Shown piece after piece: positions 26,154 through 34,758 of a stretch of 64,000 nt of DNA. Within the stretch, counting starts at the first letter, position 1. Each line of letters starts with the position of its first letter. The stretch spans positions 20,683 to 84,682 of the forward strand of contig DDRT01000001.1 of the NCBI GenBank assembly GCA_002343185.1. The letters run 5' to 3'. The stretch is from Deltaproteobacteria bacterium UBA2409 (GTDB taxonomy: Bacteria; Bdellovibrionota_C; UBA2361; DDRT01). The notes under the pieces are model-generated. The model was not told where the DNA came from and did no database searches. It worked only from the letters and a program-made list of their open reading frames with translations. The translations under genes were made by a program, and so were the position numbers.

Positions 26154-26681
26154 ATGACGAGAGTTTTTCTATTAATCTTAATATGTTCTACCTCATTTGC
26201 AGTTCCCTTCGAGGCTCCTAGCAGGGAGGAGATATCAAAACTAAGGGTTGGAGCCATTCTACTTTCCTCAGGAACAGTCTGGTTTGAGCTATACCCTGAA
26301 GAAGCTCCTCTACATGTTGCAAACTTAAAATGGCTTTCTGAGGTAGGATTTTTTAAAGACAGGCCGATCTCTGATTTTCAGCCTGGATATATCGTCCAGT
26401 TTGGAAGGCTTAAAAAAAATGAGTTGTCCCGCTTTCTCTACACACTTCCTCCAGAATTTTCTGATAAAAGTCATGAAACTGGAAGTTTAAGTATGGGAAG
26501 GGTTCCTGATAGTAGAAACCCCGGGAGGGAATCGAGCTCTACAACAATACATGTGCTTCTTAGAAAGACATCTGCGATGGATGGGAACTTTACAGTTTTT
26601 GGTCGGGTAACTGAGGGGCTTCATCTGTTTAGTTCAAGCTCAGTGATAAAAGATCTGATTGTTTATGTTAGAGAGGATTAG
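26154..26681 (+). CDS. exported cyclophilin-type peptidyl-prolyl isomerase, divergent
   Basis: 175 aa with a signal peptide (MTRVFLLILICSTSFA). The cyclophilin fold is visible in VWFELYPEEAPLHVANLKWL, FQPGYIVQFG, ETGSLSMGRVPDSRN and FTVFGRVTEGLHLF. The catalytic-loop Arg/Phe pattern of active cyclophilins (FHRxxxxFxxQGG) is replaced by ISDFQPGYIVQFG, so isomerase activity is doubtful. A TATACT at 26133-26138 lies about 15 bases before the start codon, so the mRNA leader would be very short. It diverges from the VWA gene. Confidence 0.8.
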   Translation: MTRVFLLILICSTSFAVPFEAPSREEISKLRVGAILLSSGTVWFELYPEEAPLHVANLKWLSEVGFFKDRPISDFQPGYIVQFGRLKKNELSRFLYTLPPEFSDKSHETGSLSMGRVPDSRNPGRESSSTTIHVLLRKTSAMDGNFTVFGRVTEGLHLFSSSSVIKDLIVYVRED

Positions 26682-26710
26682 ATACTTAGGGGGCAGCTAA
26701 TCTAATCTTT

Positions 26711-26780
26711 TAACGCGGAGTTCTCAGAGTTACACAGAGTAATTACTCTGCGATACTCTGAGGCCTCTGTGTTTCAAATT
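26711..26780. repeat. CACAGAG/CTCTGTG interspersed repeat, copy 1
   Basis: An imperfect inverted repeat built from AGAGT/ACTCT words: ACGCGGAGTTCTCAGAG..., ACACAGAGTAATTACTCTG and GGCCTCTGTGTTTC. It lies between the convergent cyclophilin and PBP genes. Related copies are at about 52465 and 53787. Repeats of this type occur between genes in many unrelated bacteria. Confidence 0.7.
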
Positions 26781-26827
26781 CCATTCGTAAAAAACTTTAT
26801 AAACTACGAACCTTCCGGCTCGCTCCA

Positions 26828-29164
26828 CTAAAAATCCAGATTCTCTAAATACGATTCAGTTGAAGTTGCCTCAACATATGCCTTAGGTTTTGTGCCTTTT
26901 TTAAAATACTCAAGTATCGCTCCAGGCTCGCCAGCATTTGCCATATACCCAGTAGCTTTGTTGACCCAATATGGCTCTACCCCTTCAGGTACTCGAAACT
27001 CGCTTGGAGTAATCGGCGGTGGAGAGTCATACTCTATACCAAGCCTTTCTGCTTCTTCCTTAGCTTCCCTTGCTAGCACTTCGTAACGTCTTTTTTCCTG
27101 ATACTCAATGAAAGGCTTCATAAAATTTAACCAGATTGGAGCTGAAATGCGTCCCCCTGTTTCTTTTGATCCAATCTTCTTTTTCTGATCGAACCCGACC
27201 CAAACCCCTGCAACCCAGTCAGGGGTAAACCCAACAAACCAGGTATCCATGAAATCATTAGTTGTACCAGTTTTCCCAGCAGCTGGCCTTTCAAGTGCTT
27301 TAACAGAAGTTGCTGTTCCGCTTTGCACAACTCCTTGCATCATATGAGACATGATGAACGCGCTTTCTGGTGAGATAACCTGCTTAGCCTTTGTGATATT
27401 TTCCTGAGTGAATATTACATTCCCATTTCGATCTATTATTTTCGAAATAAAGTTGCTGGGGAAAAGAACTCCTTCAGCAGGAAATACTCCGTAAGCTCTT
27501 GTAAGTTCAAGCACTGTTACTTCGCTACTACCAAGAGAAATAGATAAATTTCTTCCAAGAGGTGACTCAATTCCTAAGAGTGATGCATATTTAATTACAG
27601 GAGTTAGTCCAATTCTTGTTACCACATCCACCGAGACAAGGTTTCTTGATTTCTCAAGTGCAACTCTCAAGGTTATGTTACCCATGAAAGTTTCATCGAA
27701 ATTTCCAGGAGTCCAAACTGTATCTCCAACAGTGAATGTTCTAGGTGAGTCATTCACAATAGTTGATGCGCTGTAGTTAAAACCATCTACTGCAGCAAGG
27801 TAAACAATAGGTTTAAATGCTGAGCCTGGCTGTCTAAGAGCTTGCGTAACTCTATTAAACTGGTTTCTTTGGTAGCTGTAACCCCCTTGAACCGCTACTA
27901 CATCACCGGTTTTTGGATTTATAATGACGGAAGCCCCCTCTATCTCAGGACTTTGCTCAAGGGTTAGTTTCGGGACTTCACCATCTTCGATTAACCCGCA
28001 CTCTATTATGTCACCAACCTTAAACTGCTTTCCTCGAATCCAGTTTGTTTTACTAAGATCCAAAACTCCTGTTTTAGTTCCTAGATCAATAGTCAGGTTG
28101 TTTTTTGAAACTCCGGCTACCATTCCATAAAAAACATCAGATTTTAGGTTTGTAGGGTATTTTTCGAGAAACTCTTTTCTGTTTTTTATAGAGTCGATAG
28201 GTCCCCTATAGCCTCTTCTTTTATCAACATCTCTAAGACCCTTTCTTAGAGCAGCCTGAACATACTTCTGTGCCGTTAAATCTAAGGGAGTATGAATTTC
28301 TAGCCCATCACCATCGATATCTAAATCTCTAAACTGTTCCTGAAGAACCCTTCTCACTTCCGCCAGATAATAGGGAGCCTCAAAAAAATTCTGTAAGGAT
28401 GCCTGATGAACTTTTATTTCTTGATCATAGGCTCTATCTCCCTCTTCTTTAGTTATAAAACCAGCTTGTGTCATCTGATCTAAGACGTATCTTTGACGCT
28501 GCTTTGCTCTTGGCATATTAGAAATAGGGGAGAACCTGCTTGGTGCCTTTGGAAGACCTGCTAAAAGTGCTGCCTCAGCTAGAGTTATATCCTTGAGGGG
28601 TTTTTTGTAATAGATCTCGCATGCTGCTTTTATTCCGTAAGCAGTATTTCCGAAAAAGATTTGATTTAAGTACATCCCTAAGATCTCATCTTTTGTAAGA
28701 CGCTTTTCGATTCGGTAAGAAAGAATTGCTTCTTTAATTTTTCTTGTGATTTTTTTTTCAGAAGTTAAAAGCAAATTCTTTACAACCTGCTGAGTGATTG
28801 TTGAACCACCTTGAGTAGCCTCACCGGCCTGAATGTTTTTTATGAATGCTCGAAAAATACTAAGAGGATCAAGACCTGGATGAGAGTAAAAACTTGCGTC
28901 TTCAGCTGCAATGAAGGCCTGCCTAACAACAAGTGGAACTTCTTCTATCCGGACAGGGTATCGCCTCTCTCTAAAAAACTCTCCAATTACAGATCCATCT
29001 GCTGCAAAAACTTTTGAAACAGCCTGTGGCTTATACTCATCCGATGTTAGAAGTGGAGGGAGATCTCGTGTGATATAAAAGTACCCCCAAACAGCGAAAG
29101 CTCCGCCGATAAGGAATCCTACTAATCCTAGACCGACAAAAAACAGGGCAGCTTTTCTTAGCAC
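26828..29164 (-). CDS. class A penicillin-binding protein (PBP1a type)
   Basis: 778 aa bifunctional peptidoglycan synthase. There is an N-terminal membrane anchor (ALFFVGLGLVGFLIGGAFA) and a GT51 transglycosylase domain with EDASFYSHPGLDP and GGSTITQQVVKNLLL. An OB-like insert follows, then the transpeptidase domain with the active Ser in RQPGSAFKPIVYL (SxxK), SRN in EKSRNLVSV and KTGTTNDF. GTG start. It follows the DUF4340/ABC operon by 20 bases and may be cotranscribed. Symbols in use are mrcA or ponA. Confidence 0.95.
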   Translation of the reverse strand: MLRKAALFFVGLGLVGFLIGGAFAVWGYFYITRDLPPLLTSDEYKPQAVSKVFAADGSVIGEFFRERRYPVRIEEVPLVVRQAFIAAEDASFYSHPGLDPLSIFRAFIKNIQAGEATQGGSTITQQVVKNLLLTSEKKITRKIKEAILSYRIEKRLTKDEILGMYLNQIFFGNTAYGIKAACEIYYKKPLKDITLAEAALLAGLPKAPSRFSPISNMPRAKQRQRYVLDQMTQAGFITKEEGDRAYDQEIKVHQASLQNFFEAPYYLAEVRRVLQEQFRDLDIDGDGLEIHTPLDLTAQKYVQAALRKGLRDVDKRRGYRGPIDSIKNRKEFLEKYPTNLKSDVFYGMVAGVSKNNLTIDLGTKTGVLDLSKTNWIRGKQFKVGDIIECGLIEDGEVPKLTLEQSPEIEGASVIINPKTGDVVAVQGGYSYQRNQFNRVTQALRQPGSAFKPIVYLAAVDGFNYSASTIVNDSPRTFTVGDTVWTPGNFDETFMGNITLRVALEKSRNLVSVDVVTRIGLTPVIKYASLLGIESPLGRNLSISLGSSEVTVLELTRAYGVFPAEGVLFPSNFISKIIDRNGNVIFTQENITKAKQVISPESAFIMSHMMQGVVQSGTATSVKALERPAAGKTGTTNDFMDTWFVGFTPDWVAGVWVGFDQKKKIGSKETGGRISAPIWLNFMKPFIEYQEKRRYEVLAREAKEEAERLGIEYDSPPPITPSEFRVPEGVEPYWVNKATGYMANAGEPGAILEYFKKGTKPKAYVEATSTESYLENLDF

Positions 29165-29184
29165 ACCTCAATATCCCATAAAGC

Positions 29185-30363
29185 TCACTTAGCTGGAAGA
29201 AGCTGCTCTAACCTTGGAGTTATCCTCTTATAAGAGTCTTCACTGATGATAAAAAGCTCATCACCAGACTTAGCCATCCTTCCTTTATCATGAAAGCGAC
29301 CTATTTCAAGTATCTTCTGTGAGTCGTCATTAAGTACCAAAGTAAACTTGAGTTCATCGGTTGGGGCGCTAGATGAGGGAAAGTCAGCTGCACTAAGCTC
29401 AGACAAACTGTTTAGATACTCATTTATAAAGGTTGTATCCCCTTCTTTGCCATTAACGGTAAATCCATTTTCAGTTTTCTCAATTAAAACTGAGTGGCTT
29501 CCAGAAACTTCAAGTCTTTTCACTAAAGATGAGGCAAAAGTGAAAAGTTCTTTCTCTCTAAATTCCTTAACTGGCTTAAAAATTCTATCAGTTGGGTTTG
29601 GTTTTGTTTTAGCAATGAACTTATAGTCAGAAACTGAAAAATAGACAGGCTCATCACCTGATTTTGATACTGCCTCGTCTACCTTTTTAATTTTTATAAT
29701 TGATTTACTGTCATCATTTTTAACAAGTTCTATTTCTAAGTCTGGATCATTAATTTCCATATCGAAGATAATCTCATCTGCTGATAAGTCTCTAATCTCA
29801 GATAAGACCTCTCTGACTGCGCTTTCAGATGCTTTTGCAGAAACTGGCTCCGTTAGTCTCCAATTATCTACTTTTGCAAGAACTACGCCTTCTGAACCTT
29901 TTTTAAGGGTAAAACTCTTAAGATCCCCAGGAAAAGCTTTAATAAGTTTTTTTTCTCTAAAATCATCAAATTTTTTATCTAGACTCTTTGAGATAAAATT
30001 AGGAACGAGATAGATCTTGTCATCATACCTTAAATAAGTTTTCGAGAGATATTCATTCTCTTTTCCAAAAGTCAGATCTTTCTCGTCAATTTTAGCTCTA
30101 AGACTAACTGGCTCAGGAAGGGTTATCCCTTCAAGTGGATCTTCAAAATCAATACTTTCTACTGTTGAAATAACAGCACCAGCGGTGGACTGATTTACTG
30201 GTATTTCCGGGGATGATTCAAACTTCCAAACACTTCCATCTTTAACGAGAGAGATGTCATTAATTGAAAGTTTATTCTCAACTTTAACTTCTACTTTAGG
30301 AGAATATTCAAGATAAGCAAACAGAGCTGCCGCTATAATAGCAACTATCAGTATTCGCTTCAT
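29185..30363 (-). CDS. DUF4340-domain membrane-anchored protein
   Basis: About 392 aa. ATG 30363 is preferred because it forms an ATGA overlap with the upstream stop and has GGAGGAGGAG just upstream; a longer frame reaches 30381. The N-terminal membrane anchor MKRILIVAIIAAALFAYLEY is followed by repeated beta/alpha units typical of DUF4340 (VWKFESSPEIPVNQ; WRLTEPVSAKASESAV). This family is regularly the last gene of Gld-like ABC exporter operons, as here. Confidence 0.85.
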   Translation of the reverse strand: MKRILIVAIIAAALFAYLEYSPKVEVKVENKLSINDISLVKDGSVWKFESSPEIPVNQSTAGAVISTVESIDFEDPLEGITLPEPVSLRAKIDEKDLTFGKENEYLSKTYLRYDDKIYLVPNFISKSLDKKFDDFREKKLIKAFPGDLKSFTLKKGSEGVVLAKVDNWRLTEPVSAKASESAVREVLSEIRDLSADEIIFDMEINDPDLEIELVKNDDSKSIIKIKKVDEAVSKSGDEPVYFSVSDYKFIAKTKPNPTDRIFKPVKEFREKELFTFASSLVKRLEVSGSHSVLIEKTENGFTVNGKEGDTTFINEYLNSLSELSAADFPSSSAPTDELKFTLVLNDDSQKILEIGRFHDKGRMAKSGDELFIISEDSYKRITPRLEQLLPAK

Positions 30364-31889
30364 GCACTTCTCCTCCTCCACCAGATAAATAATCCGAGAA
30401 GTAATATTATTTCAGGAACTAAGAGTGCAGATCTTAGGATCCCTAAAAATGCTTCTTTTGCAACTGGTTCAGTTGATTTTCTAAGCTCCTTTGGTCTTAT
30501 GGTTAATCCACCCTCTACTCCACCAAGCCAGTTTACAACATTCAAGAGAAGATCTTTATTTGAATAAACTGAGAATCGTTGATTGGTAGCAACGGTAGAT
30601 CCTCCAAAAACTACAACTCTCGAAGTCTTCTGATCTAATTTCTTCTCGTAAGCAACTGCCACACTTACTGGCCCAGGGGTGTCTTCTGCTCCCTTCTCTG
30701 CTGTTGGTTCATTTTGATTGAACAATGCATCAAGATTTGTTTCTCCCCATGCTGCATCACCAGTTTTTGCCAACTCGGTATACACCGACTCCTTATCCTT
30801 TTGCTCATACCCAACAGAGCTGGTCATATGAAGAATAGAAATAGTTCCTTCATTAAAATATTTCGTTATTGGATGAGGAGCATAAGACCTAATAACTGGC
30901 TCAACACCTAAAGCAGGGCCTGCAAAAAGTCTTTGAACCTGATCTAACACGAGATCATTTCTAATCGTAATTCCAAAATGTGCTGCAAGCCTTACTGCTT
31001 CAGAGCTACTTCTTGAATTACCAAAAATTAACAATCTTCCACCTTTTTCTACGTAGTCTTTAAGAGCAGTAAATTCTGCTTCAGGCAAACTCTTAGTTGG
31101 AGAAACAAGCACTACAAGACTTGCATCTTCAGGAACTTTTCCGGTTTCGGCTAAAAAAAGCGATGAAACTAAAAACTGCTCATCTGAGAGGCTAGTGCTA
31201 AAATCCTTAAGCCCTTCTGGAGAAGCGTCGTTGATATCAGGCTCGCCGTGACCAACGATGAAATAAACTCTTCTTGCCTCAACTTCAACTAATTTTTTAA
31301 TTGCATTTGTAATTGATTGTTCTGAGGTTTCAGCAAGCTGGCTTGTTTTATTTTCTCCGTATGAGAGAAGAATCAGATTTCCTTTGTTAAAGCCATAAGC
31401 TTCAACGAGATGAGGTTTTGTTTCTGGATTGATTACCTCAAAAGAAACCATATCAGGGTTAGATCTTCTGTAAAGCCCTAAAAGCTTTTCTATGTCTCCT
31501 TGCATTTTTATAGCTACAATCTTTAGTGGCGCTTTTAGATTCTGCATTACACTTTCAGATTGCTCTGAAAGGCTAAAGGCCTTTTCTTCCGTAAGATCCC
31601 ATCTTAGATCGTGTCTAAGGGCTACAAGATTTATCGCTACAAGAAGAGCTAAAAAGACTGCTATATATATAGTCGCGCCAAAACTAAATCTTGTTACTCT
31701 TCCAACCTCTTCTCTTTTTAAAAGTGACTTAATACCAAACTTTGAGAACCAGAATATTATCGCTAAAGCGCCAAAGACTAGATTTAATAGTGGAATAAAT
31801 AAGAGCTCTCTTGTCCACTCGACAATGAATCCGCCAAGAATACCAAAAAGAAAAAGAATGACTCCTGCTAAGCCTAAGAATCTAATCAT
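30360..31889 (-). CDS. GldG-like ABC exporter auxiliary protein
   Basis: 509 aa. N-terminal membrane helices (GVILFLFGILGGFIVEW; LLNLVFGALAIIFWF; IYIAVFLALLVAINLVAL) precede a large periplasmic region with DLTEEKAFSLSEQSESVMQNL and the VYFIVGHGEPD stretch typical of the GldG/DUF4350-like domain. A C-terminal helix (LVPEIILLLGLFIWW) closes it. Start and stop overlap neighbours by four bases. It partners the permease and ATPase upstream. Confidence 0.88.
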   Translation of the reverse strand: MIRFLGLAGVILFLFGILGGFIVEWTRELLFIPLLNLVFGALAIIFWFSKFGIKSLLKREEVGRVTRFSFGATIYIAVFLALLVAINLVALRHDLRWDLTEEKAFSLSEQSESVMQNLKAPLKIVAIKMQGDIEKLLGLYRRSNPDMVSFEVINPETKPHLVEAYGFNKGNLILLSYGENKTSQLAETSEQSITNAIKKLVEVEARRVYFIVGHGEPDINDASPEGLKDFSTSLSDEQFLVSSLFLAETGKVPEDASLVVLVSPTKSLPEAEFTALKDYVEKGGRLLIFGNSRSSSEAVRLAAHFGITIRNDLVLDQVQRLFAGPALGVEPVIRSYAPHPITKYFNEGTISILHMTSSVGYEQKDKESVYTELAKTGDAAWGETNLDALFNQNEPTAEKGAEDTPGPVSVAVAYEKKLDQKTSRVVVFGGSTVATNQRFSVYSNKDLLLNVVNWLGGVEGGLTIRPKELRKSTEPVAKEAFLGILRSALLVPEIILLLGLFIWWRRRSA

Positions 31890-32650
31890 CTGTACCTCTC
31901 AAGCTCTACTGATCTAAAAGATAGAAATAAGCCAAGTGAAATTAAACTAAGAAAATAGATGATGCTTTTAAGAGAGATTACTCCTTTCATCATCTCATCA
32001 GACTGATCAATTGGGGATATATATCTTAGAGTCTCACCGAGCACCCCTCCCACATTTTCTGCTGGCGCAGAGATCACATAAAATAATAATAAAGTTACTA
32101 GTCCAGCTGTACCGGCAACGACCTGATTTTCCGCAAATGAAGCTACTGCCATTGCAACTGCTCCAAATCCTAAAGCCAAAAGAGAGATTCCTAAAAACCC
32201 ACTAAAAATCGGTGGAATCTCAGGATTCGCATAAAAAATCAAAAAACTAGGAAAAGTTGAAACTAAAATCACCATAATTAGCAGCGTTGCAGCTAAACCT
32301 AAAAACTTCCCTAATACAATTGAAAATACTGAAACGGGTGATGTTATCAATAGCTCGAAAGTTCCATTACGTTTCTCCTCAGCAAATAGCCTCATCGTTA
32401 AAAGTGGCACCAAAAAAACAAGAACTAGACTCAATGTCCTATAATACGCCTCAACTATCTGATTTAAACTGATCGATTGCACTCCACCCATCATTTGCTG
32501 AGAGCGAAATAGATAGGTATTAAACTCGGCTAAATACCAAAAGAAAAAGTATCCACCTAAAAGTAAAAATCCTGTTATAGCAAGATATGCTATAGGCGAT
32601 ACAAAGTAAGAGAGAATCTCTCTTCTTGCTATTGCTAAAACCCCTTTCAT
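31886..32650 (-). CDS. ABC-2 type permease (GldF-like)
   Basis: 254 aa with six predicted membrane helices, for example YLAITGFLLLGGYFFFWYL, LSLVLVFLVPLLTMRLFAEE and LGISLLALGFGAVAMAVASF. The RLFAEEKRNGTFELLITSPV motif is the hallmark of this permease family. It sits between the ATPase and the GldG-like gene with 4-base overlaps. The substrate is unknown. Confidence 0.92.
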   Translation of the reverse strand: MKGVLAIARREILSYFVSPIAYLAITGFLLLGGYFFFWYLAEFNTYLFRSQQMMGGVQSISLNQIVEAYYRTLSLVLVFLVPLLTMRLFAEEKRNGTFELLITSPVSVFSIVLGKFLGLAATLLIMVILVSTFPSFLIFYANPEIPPIFSGFLGISLLALGFGAVAMAVASFAENQVVAGTAGLVTLLLFYVISAPAENVGGVLGETLRYISPIDQSDEMMKGVISLKSIIYFLSLISLGLFLSFRSVELERYR

Positions 32651-33348
32651 ACATCACCTCTTAATGACTCTAAAAAGGTCTCTTCAAGGCTTTTTTCAAG
32701 TTCAGTTAATTTTTTCTCAACAACAGTTTTGCCTTTGTTGATAATCACAACTTTATCACAAACCATAGAAACCTCTGGTAGTATATGTGTGCTTAAAACA
32801 ACGACTTTCCCCTTACCTAGAGACTTTATCAATTCTCTTATCTCTATAATCTGCTTTGGATCGAGACCACTTGTTGGCTCATCTAAGATTACAACTTCTG
32901 GATCATGAATAATGGCCTGAGCAATTCCTACTCTTTGTTTAAATCCTTTTGATAGATATCCACAAAGCTTATTTGTAACTTCCTCAAGGAAACATTTTCC
33001 AATCGCTCTTTCTACAGCTTCTTTAACATCTTTTACCCCTTTTAGCCTTGCAACAAAGGAAAGGTATTCCTTAACTGTAAGCTCTGGATAAAGGGGCGGA
33101 GTCTCTGGGAGATATCCAATTAATTTTCTAACCTCGTCCCCTTTAGTTCTTACGCTAAATCCTCCAACCGTTATATCTCCTGAGGATGGCGGAAGATAGG
33201 TTACCATCATTCTGAGCGTTGAAGTCTTTCCTGCTCCATTTGGCCCTAAAAAGCCTACTATCTCACCTTGATTAGCTGTAAAGCTAACGTCTGAGACTGC
33301 ATAGAAGTCTCCATAGCGCTTTGCTACGTTATTAACGGAAAGTTTCAT
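32647..33348 (-). CDS. ABC transporter ATP-binding protein (GldA-like)
   Basis: 233 aa. Walker A is GPNGAGKTSTLR, the signature is LSKGFKQRVGIAQ, Walker B is VVILDEPTSGLDP and the switch His is in LSTHILPE. First gene of the ABC exporter operon ATPase-permease-GldG-DUF4340. In Bacteroidetes homologues affect gliding, but in proteobacteria the function is undefined. Confidence 0.94.
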   Translation of the reverse strand: MKLSVNNVAKRYGDFYAVSDVSFTANQGEIVGFLGPNGAGKTSTLRMMVTYLPPSSGDITVGGFSVRTKGDEVRKLIGYLPETPPLYPELTVKEYLSFVARLKGVKDVKEAVERAIGKCFLEEVTNKLCGYLSKGFKQRVGIAQAIIHDPEVVILDEPTSGLDPKQIIEIRELIKSLGKGKVVVLSTHILPEVSMVCDKVVIINKGKTVVEKKLTELEKSLEETFLESLRGDV

Positions 33349-33410
33349 AGTTCATTCTTTGCCAAATTATTCAGATTACGGCAAGGGTTTCAAGGAATTA
33401 ACTGTATTAG

Positions 33411-34463
33411 TCAGCTAATCTTTCTAATTTTACTCACTGCCCAAAATAAAGCAGTGAACAAAACTACTACAATCGCTCCCATCCCTTGATGGGTAACTCC
33501 TAAAACAATATTTACCCCAGTAAGTAGAGTTGCTACCCCTAGGGAAAATTGCACTATGATTGAGGCAGAAAATAGTAGAATTAAAACCTTGATAAATCTT
33601 GGTGAGTCGGTTTTTAGGTAATACCAGCAAAAAGCAACTAATAGCAGTAACCATCCGAATATACGGTGAATAAACTGAACAGCAATTGGATTGGAAGTTA
33701 AATTTTTAAGGATCCCATCAAATATAAAAAGATCTGGTGGAATTAAAAAACCACTCATGAGGGGAAAAGAATTGTACATATATCCAGCTTTTAGTCCTGC
33801 TGTAAACGCGCCCCATAAAAATTGAAAAATTAAAAGTATGAGGGTGAAAATTCCGAAGTAAAAAAGATTATAAGCTTTTCTTAGTGAGATCTCGCTTTTT
33901 AGAGCTTCAATCTTATCTCTAAAAAGTAGCTCAAAAATATGCCACACAATTATCGATAGTAAAATTAGAGCTAAGCTTAAATGAGCTGCAAGTCTTAGGT
34001 GACTAACTCTTGGAATATCCACAAGACCGCTTTTCACCATATACCAGCCCATAAAGCCCTGAACTCCGCAAAGAAGAACAAGTAAAGAGTATTTTAGTAT
34101 CTCAGCTCTTGTGAGCCATCTAGAAAATACTAACAAAGGGAGTAAGAGTGCTATTCCAACAAGTCGACCCATTATTCTATGTAAATATTCCCAGAAGAAA
34201 ATAAATTTAAAATAATCGAGACTCATCCCCTTATTCTGAAGTTTATACTGAGGACTCTCTCGGTACTGATCAAAAAGCCCTAACCAATCTTCTTCTGAAA
34301 GTGGTGGCAATATTCCTGCAACAGGCTGCCATTCTACAATTGAAAGCCCTGAGCCAGTTAGGCGTGTTATTCCCCCAACTAGTACTGTCATAAATACTAA
34401 AAATGCGCAGACAGAGAGCCAAAGAACCTTTAATTTTTTCTCATAGTCTTGATTAATCAACAT
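33411..34463 (-). CDS. ctaA: heme A synthase (COX15/CtaA class II)
   Basis: 350 aa with eight predicted membrane helices. It oxidises heme O to heme A for aa3-type cytochrome oxidase. GGITRLTGSGLSIVEWQPVAGILPPL and FKFIFFWEYLHRIMGRLVG are diagnostic of the proteobacterial/mitochondrial class. The heme-ligand histidines lie in WEYLHR, HLRLAAH, FIHR and THQ. It fits with surf1 at 51662. It is a separate transcript from the ABC operon (62-base gap). Confidence 0.95.
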   Translation of the reverse strand: MLINQDYEKKLKVLWLSVCAFLVFMTVLVGGITRLTGSGLSIVEWQPVAGILPPLSEEDWLGLFDQYRESPQYKLQNKGMSLDYFKFIFFWEYLHRIMGRLVGIALLLPLLVFSRWLTRAEILKYSLLVLLCGVQGFMGWYMVKSGLVDIPRVSHLRLAAHLSLALILLSIIVWHIFELLFRDKIEALKSEISLRKAYNLFYFGIFTLILLIFQFLWGAFTAGLKAGYMYNSFPLMSGFLIPPDLFIFDGILKNLTSNPIAVQFIHRIFGWLLLLVAFCWYYLKTDSPRFIKVLILLFSASIIVQFSLGVATLLTGVNIVLGVTHQGMGAIVVVLFTALFWAVSKIRKIS

Positions 34464-34555
34464 TTTGCATAACCTTTGATAAACTTAAAGGGTATATGTT
34501 GTACTGAAAAGTATCCAACTGCAAATCTAGTTCCTGGTAGAGTTAGACAATCTTT

Positions 34556-34618
34556 AACAAATTACTTCCAGATATTTTTTTAGCTTTGAGTTGTTAGAGA
34601 TTGGGAGGGCTGGCACCA
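34556..34618 (-). pseudogene. fragment of a PIN-domain gene 3' end
   Basis: Bases 34560-34602 are identical to 36177-36219, the last codons of the PIN gene at 36171 (SNNSKLKKYLEVI). Similarity fades on both sides. This leaves the ATPase gene at 34759 flanked by direct copies of the PIN tail. The remaining bases of 34619-34758 hold no gene but have several CTAGTA-type words (for example around 34720 and 34770). Confidence 0.75.
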
Positions 34619-34758
34619 ACCTTCATATTCTCTCATCAAAAATTTACTCACCCTCAAGCTAATCTACGAACAGGGTAACTCCAAATAGCTACGGCCTACT
34701 ATATAAAAAAATACTACTACTAGGCCAAGCCAACATATAGTACTATGAGCCTAGTATT

